A DNA stretch of 64,000 bases from Betaproteobacteria bacterium. GTDB lineage: Bacteria; Pseudomonadota; Gammaproteobacteria; Burkholderiales; Rhodocyclaceae. Where the stretch lies: the NCBI GenBank assembly GCA_020621405.1, contig JAHRYN010000001.1:635883-699882 (forward strand), in the 5' to 3' direction. Shown piece by piece: positions 58,291-64,000 of the stretch. Made by a program: the position numbers and the translations under genes. The number at the start of each line of letters is the position of its first letter. The stretch's first letter is position 1. Under the pieces are notes generated by a model. It was not told where the DNA came from, ran no database searches, and saw only the letters and a program-made list of their open reading frames with translations.

Positions 58291-60042
58291 CTACTCGCGG
58301 TCGGCGCGGTTGCTCGCCCAGATCGACAGCAGCAGCCAGACGCCTCCGATCGCCGCACCCAGGAAGCCGAGCAGGCCGAAATACGGCAGCCCGAACAGCG
58401 TCGGCCCACCGGGCACGGTCATGACGATGGACGAACCGACGATGAGCGCCGCGACGACGATGCCGACCACCAGCCGGTTGATGGCACCGTCGAGCTGGTT
58501 GCCGACATGCTTCAGGTGCGTGATGTCGATGTGGATTTCCAGCCGCCCGCGCCGCGCCGCGCGCAGCAGCCGCGACACGTCCTGCGGCAGTCCGGTCACC
58601 AGCGACAGCATGTCGCTGGCGGCGCGCCAGCCGCGCCGGATGATGGCGCGCGGTGCGTAGCGCGCGCGCATCGCCTGTTCCAGCATCGGCATCGCCTCGC
58701 CGGCCATGTCGAAGTCCGGATCGAGTTCACGGCCCATGCCTTCGAGCGAAATGAAGGCCTTGATCAGCAGCGACAGGTCGGCCGGCAGCGCCAGACTGTT
58801 CTGGCGCAGCACCGACACCAGATCAGACAGCATGGCGCCGAGGTTCAGGCGCTTCAGCGGCACGCCGTGGTACTGGTCGACGAAGGTCTGTATTTCGAGC
58901 ATCAGACCGTTCTCGTCGGTCGCCGCGTCGCCGGTCCAGTCCAGCATCACGTCGGCCACCCGCTGCGGCTCGTGCTTGACCAGACCGAGCAGCAGCCGGA
59001 TCAGCTCGTCGCGCCGCTCCTCGGTCAGCCGGCCGACCATGCCGAAGTCGATGAAGGCGATGCGGTTGCCGGGCAGGTAGAACACATTGCCCGGATGCGG
59101 GTCGGCGTGGAAGAAACCGTCCTCGACGATCATCTTCAGCACCGCATGGGCGCCGCGCCGGGCGAGCATGCGGCGGTCCAGTCCGGCCTGTTCGATGGCG
59201 GCCAGGCTGCTGCCGGGAATGCCGTCGACCCGGTCCTGCACGCACACCCGCTCGCCGGTCCATTGCCAATGCACGCGCGGAATGACGATGATGTCCGGCA
59301 CCGGTGCGGGCATTTCGCCGGCCGGCAGCGGTGCCGGCGCAGGCATGTCCGGATCGGTGTAGCCGGCGAAGTTCTGCGCAATGCGTTCGGCGTTGCGGCA
59401 TTCGCTGGCGAAGTCGAGTTCGTGCCGCAGCGAGCGGCTGAACTGCCGCACCACGTCCTGCGGATGGAAGATGCGCAGGTCCGGGCTTTCCGCCTCGGCC
59501 AGCTGCGCCAGCCGCAGCAGCCAGCGCAGGTCGGCTTCGATCACCGGCCGTATGCCGGGCCGCCTGACCTTGACCACGACCTCGCTGCCGTCTTCCAGGC
59601 GGGCGCAGTGCACCTGCGCGATCGAGGCGGCCGCCAGCGGTTCGGGATCGAAGGCGGCGAACACCTCCTCCGGCGTGCCGCCCAGGTCTTCCGTCAGCTG
59701 CTGGCGGATGTCGGCGTACGGCACCGGCGGCGCGTGATCCTGCAGCTTGCCGAATTCGGCGATCCACTCCGGTTCGAACAGGTCGACGCGGGTCGCCAGC
59801 ACCTGCCCGAGCTTGACGAAGGTGGGGCCGAGCGCCTCCAGCGCGCGCCGCACCCGGGCCGGCGGCTCGAGGTGGGCGAATTCTTCCGCGCCATCCTTGT
59901 GCAGCGCCCGTCCGGCCTTCTCCAGCGCGTCGGCCAGCCCCATCCGGCGCACCATGTCGCCGAAACCGTAGCGGACCAGGATGGACGCGATGTCGTGCAG
60001 GCGCCCGAGATCGCGGACTGCGGTCAGAGCCTGCAGCAGCAT
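58291..60042 (-). CDS. ubiB: UbiB/AarF family protein kinase-like protein
   Basis: The 583-residue protein contains the UbiB (ABC1) family features: GPTFVKLGQVLATRVDLF (about 71-88; the KxGQ motif), AAASIAQVHCARLEDG (about 137-152), the nucleotide-binding VKVRRPG and the HADPHPGN motif (about 313-320), then IDFG (about 332). Two hydrophobic helices close the C-terminus (about 525-575). UbiB supports ubiquinone synthesis, probably by extracting lipophilic intermediates from the membrane. Its ATG shares one base with the stop of the upstream gene (TGATG). Confidence 0.92.
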   Translation of the reverse strand: MLLQALTAVRDLGRLHDIASILVRYGFGDMVRRMGLADALEKAGRALHKDGAEEFAHLEPPARVRRALEALGPTFVKLGQVLATRVDLFEPEWIAEFGKLQDHAPPVPYADIRQQLTEDLGGTPEEVFAAFDPEPLAAASIAQVHCARLEDGSEVVVKVRRPGIRPVIEADLRWLLRLAQLAEAESPDLRIFHPQDVVRQFSRSLRHELDFASECRNAERIAQNFAGYTDPDMPAPAPLPAGEMPAPVPDIIVIPRVHWQWTGERVCVQDRVDGIPGSSLAAIEQAGLDRRMLARRGAHAVLKMIVEDGFFHADPHPGNVFYLPGNRIAFIDFGMVGRLTEERRDELIRLLLGLVKHEPQRVADVMLDWTGDAATDENGLMLEIQTFVDQYHGVPLKRLNLGAMLSDLVSVLRQNSLALPADLSLLIKAFISLEGMGRELDPDFDMAGEAMPMLEQAMRARYAPRAIIRRGWRAASDMLSLVTGLPQDVSRLLRAARRGRLEIHIDITHLKHVGNQLDGAINRLVVGIVVAALIVGSSIVMTVPGGPTLFGLPYFGLLGFLGAAIGGVWLLLSIWASNRADRE

Positions 60043-60740
60043 CAGTCCTTCTTTCCTTCCGGGTGACGGCGTTTGACGTGGTCGGCCAGACCGGTCAGCA
60101 CGCCGTCGGCGATCTGGTGCAGCAGGTTTGACGTAGCCTGCGCCAGATGCAGGCCGGCTTCGGCCTGGGCCCGCCCGGCCGCACCGATCTGATGGGTGAT
60201 CACCGCCATCGTGTCCTGCAGCTGCGTACTCACCGCCGACCCGTAGGTGCGCGCGTGTTCCGCCAGATCGTGCAGGATGTCGCCGGCCGCGTCGCGCGCG
60301 GCCGACGCCGAGTGCTGCAGCGTTTCAACGAACAGCGCTTCCAGGCTTTCCAGATCGCGCCGCGCACGGGCGAGATCCTCGCCGGAAAACTTCTGCGCAT
60401 GCCCGGCCGCCTCTTCCAGCGCCAGCTTCGACGCTTCGGCCAGCTGCGCCAGCGCGACGTCGAGTCCGTCGACCGCCTGCTTCAGACTGGCCCCGACCGC
60501 GCCGGTCTGCGCCGCCGAGCGGTCCAGCTCCTTGCGGATGCCGCTGCGCGCGCCGCGCACCACCGCTTCCGCAACCTCGCGCAGCGAGGCGGCATCGAGC
60601 GGATGCGCGCTGATCCGCCGCAGCACGAGCTGGCGCACCATTTCCCTGACGTCCTGCCCCTGCTCCACCGCCTTGTGCACCTCGGCTTCGAGCGCCGCGA
60701 TGTCGTCCTTGCCGCCGATGTTGCCTGCTTCCTTGTTCAT
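60042..60740 (-). CDS. Helical protein coupled to ubiB
   Basis: The 232-residue protein is almost all amphipathic helix, Ala/Glu/Gln-rich, with no Cys or membrane segment; it recalls phasin-like or apolipoprotein-like coiled proteins (for example QTGAVGASLKQAVDGLDVAL). I cannot assign a family with certainty (DUF6781 is a possibility). GGAGGG seven bases upstream fixes the start. The one-base overlap with ubiB implies translational coupling and suggests help in membrane or quinone lipid handling. Confidence 0.7.
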   Translation of the reverse strand: MNKEAGNIGGKDDIAALEAEVHKAVEQGQDVREMVRQLVLRRISAHPLDAASLREVAEAVVRGARSGIRKELDRSAAQTGAVGASLKQAVDGLDVALAQLAEASKLALEEAAGHAQKFSGEDLARARRDLESLEALFVETLQHSASAARDAAGDILHDLAEHARTYGSAVSTQLQDTMAVITHQIGAAGRAQAEAGLHLAQATSNLLHQIADGVLTGLADHVKRRHPEGKKD

Positions 60741-61008
60741 GACAGACCCTCCATGAAATGCCGCATGCCGCCAGTCACCGACCGACACCTTAATAATATG
60801 CCGCGCCGCACGGACCGCATGTTTGCGCTGCCGCAAGATCCGCTCCGGCGCGAAAGCGCACATCGGGCTGCGTGCCGCACCACCGCCATCAAGCATGCGG
60901 ATGCCTGTAGTGCCTCCACCGGACAGGTCGACTGCTTTGGCCGTATCAAGCCTGGTCATTGGGCGCAGCTAGATAGAGCCTTGCTCCCATCGCGCAGCCT
61001 GATAAGAT

Positions 61009-61022
61009 AGTAATAGATTACT
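61009..61022. promoter_or_regulatory. Palindromic operator upstream of tetR
   Basis: AGTAATAGATTACT is a perfect palindrome of two six-base arms around AG, 17 bases before the tetR start. The surrounding AT-rich sequence could include the promoter -10 box. TetR-type repressors usually bind such palindromes to repress their own operon. Confidence 0.7.
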
Positions 61023-61038
61023 TACTTTTGGATCAGCG

Positions 61039-61647
61039 ATGAGTGAACACCCTAAGCACCTCCCAGCGGATGAACGGCGCGCAGCTACCGTAGAGGCGGT
61101 GATCAATCTGGCGGCTGAGCAGAATCCCAGCGACATCACCACTACGGCGATCGCGCAGCGCATGGGCCTGACCCAAGGTGCGCTGTTCCGGCATTTCCCC
61201 ACCAAGGACGCCATCCTCGAAGCGGTGATGACGTGGGTCGCCGAGCGCCTTCTTTCCCGAATAGACAAGGCGGCACAAAACATTGTCTCCCCCCTTGCCG
61301 CGCTGGAAGCGGTTTTCATGGCTCATATCGACTTCGTTTCCGAGCATCCGGGCGTGCCACGAATGCTCTTCGGCGAGTTGCAACGGCCCGGAGAAACGCT
61401 CCCTAAAAGAATGGTTCAGACCTTGATTCAGCGGTACGCAGAACGCTTGCGCCATCTACTGGCGAGGGGCAAGGCGACAGGCGAGCTTGATGCCAGCCTG
61501 GATATCGAGGCCGCCTCCGTATCGTTCATCGGCGCCATCCAGGGCTTGGTGATGCAGTCACTCATCGCGGGTGACGCCGCTCGCATCCGCCGCGATGCCC
61601 CTGGTGTTTTTGCAATCTATCGTCGTGGCATTGGGAACGCGTCATGA
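61039..61647 (+). CDS. TetR/AcrR-family transcriptional regulator
   Basis: The 202-residue protein has the TetR N-terminal helix-turn-helix (about residues 15-60; ITTTAIAQRMGLTQGALFRHFPTKDAILEAV) and a helical ligand-binding C-terminal domain. It is the first gene of an export operon: its stop overlaps the start of the adaptor gene (ATGA), so it probably represses its own efflux system. The palindrome at 61009-61022 is the likely operator. Base composition from here to the end of the window is less GC-rich than the core genome, suggesting transfer. Confidence 0.92.
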   Translation: MSEHPKHLPADERRAATVEAVINLAAEQNPSDITTTAIAQRMGLTQGALFRHFPTKDAILEAVMTWVAERLLSRIDKAAQNIVSPLAALEAVFMAHIDFVSEHPGVPRMLFGELQRPGETLPKRMVQTLIQRYAERLRHLLARGKATGELDASLDIEAASVSFIGAIQGLVMQSLIAGDAARIRRDAPGVFAIYRRGIGNAS

Positions 61648-62795
61648 GATTTCCACGCTTGCAGCGCCAGACATTAACGCTTGTCGCCGTCATCATTCCG
61701 CTTCTGTTTCTTTTCATCTATGTTGCCTTGCGTTCTGGGCCATTGGCTCCGATTGCAGTCACTGTCAGTACGGTGGAATCCCGGCCCATTGCTCCAGCCC
61801 TGGCAGGCATGGGAACGGTGCAGGCGCGCTTTACCTACAAAATCGGCCCAACCGTTGCCGGGCGCGTCAAGCGGTTGGATGTGCATGTCGGTGATACCGT
61901 TAAAGCAGGGCAAGTACTGGGCGAAATGGATGCGGTGGATCTGGACGATCGCATCAGCGCTCAGCAGGCTGCAATCAAGAGTTCCGAGGCCACTCTTCGA
62001 CAAGCTGCGGCCAAAGAAGCCTTTGCTCAAACACAGGCCTCACGATACGAGCAGCTTTTATCGGTGCGCGGTACCAGCGAAGAAACGGTTGTCACCAAGC
62101 GACAGGAGCTGGCTGTGGCGAGTGCGGTGTTGGCCGCCTCGCGAGAAGATATCGTGCGTCTGCGCGCAGAGTTGGAAGCGCTACGCGCTCAACGCGGAAA
62201 CCTGAGGTTGGTGGCTCCGGTCGCCGGGCTGGTGGCCGTACGCGACGCCGACCCAGGCACCACGGTGGTTGCTGGGCAGGCCGTAGTTGAAGTGATCGAC
62301 ACCGCAAGCCTGTGGGTCGATACGCGCTTCGATCAAATCAGTGCCGAGGGGCTGGCAACAGGACGTCCAGCCAAGATCGTTCTGCGATCACGGCGATCTC
62401 AGGGAGTGGCGGGACACGTACTGCGCATCGAGCCTCGTGCCGATGCCGTGACCGAGGAAACCCTGGCAAAAATCGCTTTCGATGCGCCTCCGGTACCGCT
62501 TCCGCCACTGGGTGAGTTGGCGGAGGTGACTGTGCAACTGGGCGAACTGCCTGCCGCGCCGACCATCTCCAATGCCGCGATTCGGACAGTCGATGGACAA
62601 CGCGGTGTATGGACGCTGGTTGATGGAGGTTTAACGTTCACGCCGGTCGTGTTGGGGCGCTCCAGTCTTGATGGCCTGGTTCAGGTGGTCAAAGGCTTGA
62701 GCGTTGGCGAACAGGTCGTGCTCTACAGCGAAAAGGCACTCAGCGCCAAGAGCAGGATTCACATCGTCGAGCGTCTGCCAGGAGTCACGCCGTGA
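61644..62795 (+). CDS. HlyD/RND-type membrane fusion protein
   Basis: The 383-residue protein has an N-terminal membrane anchor (about residues 10-30), a biotinyl-lipoyl-like domain (GRVKRLDVHVGDTVKAGQVLGEMD, about 73-96), a coiled-coil hairpin (about 100-175), the second lipoyl half (LVAPVAGLVAVRDADPGTTV) and a C-terminal barrel and barrel-membrane-proximal domain. It links an inner-membrane transporter to an outer-membrane channel or forms the periplasmic part of an ABC exporter. It overlaps both neighbours, consistent with one operon. Confidence 0.92.
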   Translation: MRFPRLQRQTLTLVAVIIPLLFLFIYVALRSGPLAPIAVTVSTVESRPIAPALAGMGTVQARFTYKIGPTVAGRVKRLDVHVGDTVKAGQVLGEMDAVDLDDRISAQQAAIKSSEATLRQAAAKEAFAQTQASRYEQLLSVRGTSEETVVTKRQELAVASAVLAASREDIVRLRAELEALRAQRGNLRLVAPVAGLVAVRDADPGTTVVAGQAVVEVIDTASLWVDTRFDQISAEGLATGRPAKIVLRSRRSQGVAGHVLRIEPRADAVTEETLAKIAFDAPPVPLPPLGELAEVTVQLGELPAAPTISNAAIRTVDGQRGVWTLVDGGLTFTPVVLGRSSLDGLVQVVKGLSVGEQVVLYSEKALSAKSRIHIVERLPGVTP

Positions 62796-63994
62796 TCAGT
62801 CTGGCCGGGCGCGACATCCTCCACGCCTGGGGGAAATTCATCTTTACTGGCATCGGCCTGGGCCTGCTGATTGGCGTCACGCTGACCATGGCAGGTGTGT
62901 ATCGCGGCATGGTGGATGACGGCAAGGTGCTGCTGGACAACAGTGGTGCCAACTTGTGGGTGGTACAGAAAGACACTCTGGGCCCTTATGCCGAGTCTTC
63001 CAGCATTCCCGATGATCTGTGGCGCAGCATCCGCACCCTGCCAGGCGTGGCAGAGGCCGCCAATGTGACCTACCTGACCATGCAGGTCGGAAGAGGTCAA
63101 AAAGATGTGCGCGTCATGGTCGTAGGCATCGCGGCAGGCGAACCGGGAACATCGGGTTGGCCGCCACAACTGGTCGCGGGACGCCAGATCACGCGTGGCC
63201 ACTACGAGGCGGTGGCGGATATCGCCACAGGGTTTCGGCTGGGCGACGAGGTGAACATCCGCCGCAACCGTTACACGGTCGTCGGCCTGACGCGCCGCAT
63301 GGTGTCCTCCAGTGGCGATCCCATGGTGTTCATTCCGCTCAAGGACGCGCAGGAAGCGCAGTTCCTCAAAGACAACGACGCCATCCTGATGCAGCGTCGC
63401 CGCACCGAAGCCAATCGTGCCTTCAACCGCCCCGCCGTACCTGGACTGCTCGATGCGGTGATTGCTTCACAAACCAGCAACAACTCCGTCAATGCGGTGC
63501 TGGTTCGCATCCAACCTGAGTACTCACCACGGGAAGTAGCCGAACCGATACGGCGCTGGAAGCGGCTTACGGTCTATGACCGCGCGCAGATGGAAGAGAT
63601 TCTGGTGGGCAAGCTCATCGCCACATCAGCCAGGCAAATCGCCATGTTCCTGGTGATTCTGGCCGTTGTCAGCGCAGCCATCGTGGCGTTCATCATCTAC
63701 ACGCTGACGATGGACAAAATTCGTGAAATCGCGGTGCTCAAGCTCATTGGCACCCGCAACCGCACCATCGCGGGAATGATCTTGCAGCAGGCCCTGGTGC
63801 TCGGCGTCATCGGTTTCGTCGTTGGCAAGATTACGGCGACCTTCGCTGCACCCCTGTTTCCCAAGTACGTGTTGCTAACGCCCATTGATTCGATTCTGGG
63901 CTTCGTCGCAGTGCTGGTTATTTGTGTTCTGGCCAGCATCGTCGCCATCCGTATGGCGTTGAAGGTCGATCCGGCCGAAGCGATTGGAGGCTGA
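62792..63994 (+). CDS. FtsX/MacB-type ABC transporter permease
   Basis: The 400-residue protein has one N-terminal membrane helix (about residues 12-35), a large periplasmic domain (about 45-270) and three C-terminal helices (about 285-385), the topology of MacB/FtsX permeases. Typical sequence features are the N-terminal DILHAWGKFIFTGIGLGLLIG and the C-terminal REIAVLKLIGTRNRTIAGMILQQALVLG. It should form an ABC exporter with an ATPase encoded just downstream. The GTG start overlaps the adaptor stop (GTGA). It appears complete. Confidence 0.93.
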   Translation: MISLAGRDILHAWGKFIFTGIGLGLLIGVTLTMAGVYRGMVDDGKVLLDNSGANLWVVQKDTLGPYAESSSIPDDLWRSIRTLPGVAEAANVTYLTMQVGRGQKDVRVMVVGIAAGEPGTSGWPPQLVAGRQITRGHYEAVADIATGFRLGDEVNIRRNRYTVVGLTRRMVSSSGDPMVFIPLKDAQEAQFLKDNDAILMQRRRTEANRAFNRPAVPGLLDAVIASQTSNNSVNAVLVRIQPEYSPREVAEPIRRWKRLTVYDRAQMEEILVGKLIATSARQIAMFLVILAVVSAAIVAFIIYTLTMDKIREIAVLKLIGTRNRTIAGMILQQALVLGVIGFVVGKITATFAAPLFPKYVLLTPIDSILGFVAVLVICVLASIVAIRMALKVDPAEAIGG

Positions 63995-63996
63995 AG

Positions 63997-64000
63997 ATGG
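63997..64000 (+). CDS. Start of the next export gene, cut by the window edge
   Basis: An ATG at 63997 follows GGAGG by seven bases and lies two bases after the permease stop, the normal layout for a further operon gene. An ABC ATPase partner is expected, but only the start codon is visible. Confidence 0.5.

Noticed and set aside
1-64000. tRNA, rRNA or replication origin
   Set aside because: No cloverleaf, rRNA-like block or DnaA-box cluster was recognised by eye; a tRNAscan run would be the proper check.

Overview
The window looks like chromosomal DNA of a high-GC betaproteobacterial methylotroph of the Rhodocyclales type; Methyloversatilis is the best guess, an inference from gene content only. 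The deciding evidence is a nearly complete tetrahydromethanopterin (H4MPT) / methanofuran-type C1 oxidation pathway: fhcB-fhcA-fhcD-fhcC on the minus strand and, divergently, a beta-RFAP synthase gene, mtdB, an ATP-grasp gene, mch, a RimK-like gene, a CitG-like gene and fae. A second cofactor cluster (HisA-like gene; mfnD-, mfnF- and mfnE-like genes) lies at 50.7-54.1 kb. Fae condenses formaldehyde with H4MPT, MtdB and Mch oxidise it to formyl-H4MPT, and FhcD plus FhcABC transfer and hydrolyse the formyl group to formate. The remaining genes of both clusters plausibly make the two cofactors.

Layout. 0-2.6 kb: REP repeats, a secreted YVTN beta-propeller protein and prfB with its programmed +1 frameshift. 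2.6-9.1 kb: a tightly overlapping operon running on from prfB that encodes a membrane-anchored unknown protein, a MukF/MksF-like protein, a MukE/MksE-like protein and a short SMC-type ATPase. This resembles a condensin or Wadjet-like complex, with a membrane protein present and no JetD nuclease visible. 9.3-13.5 kb: a hybrid histidine kinase, a DUF423 protein and a YigZ protein. 13.5-26.1 kb: the C1 cluster. 26.3-44.5 kb: a GST, then a signalling region with three GGDEF-EAL proteins, one GGDEF protein, a PAS-chemoreceptor, a hybrid kinase, and a c-di-GMP-I riboswitch ahead of a small secreted Lys/Glu-rich protein. A broken maoC-pta gene, a hemolysin III-type protein and a PEP-CTERM protein lie among them. 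44.8-47.5 kb: small metabolic or hypothetical genes (SDR, DUF1993, MtfA-type peptidase, SRPBCC). 47.5-50.5 kb: a small acquired island with an IS3-family element (13-bp ends, 3-bp GAG target duplication), a remnant of a related IS and two orphan genes. 50.7-54.1 kb: the methanofuran-type cofactor genes. 54.1-60.7 kb: a REP array, pbpC, a TfoX-domain protein, small unknowns and ubiB with a helical partner gene. 61.0-64.0 kb: a TetR regulator with a palindromic operator, an HlyD-type adaptor and an FtsX/MacB-type permease; their next partner starts at the window edge.

No tRNA, rRNA or CRISPR array was recognised. All assignments come from reading the sequence and from recalled family features; no database search was run.
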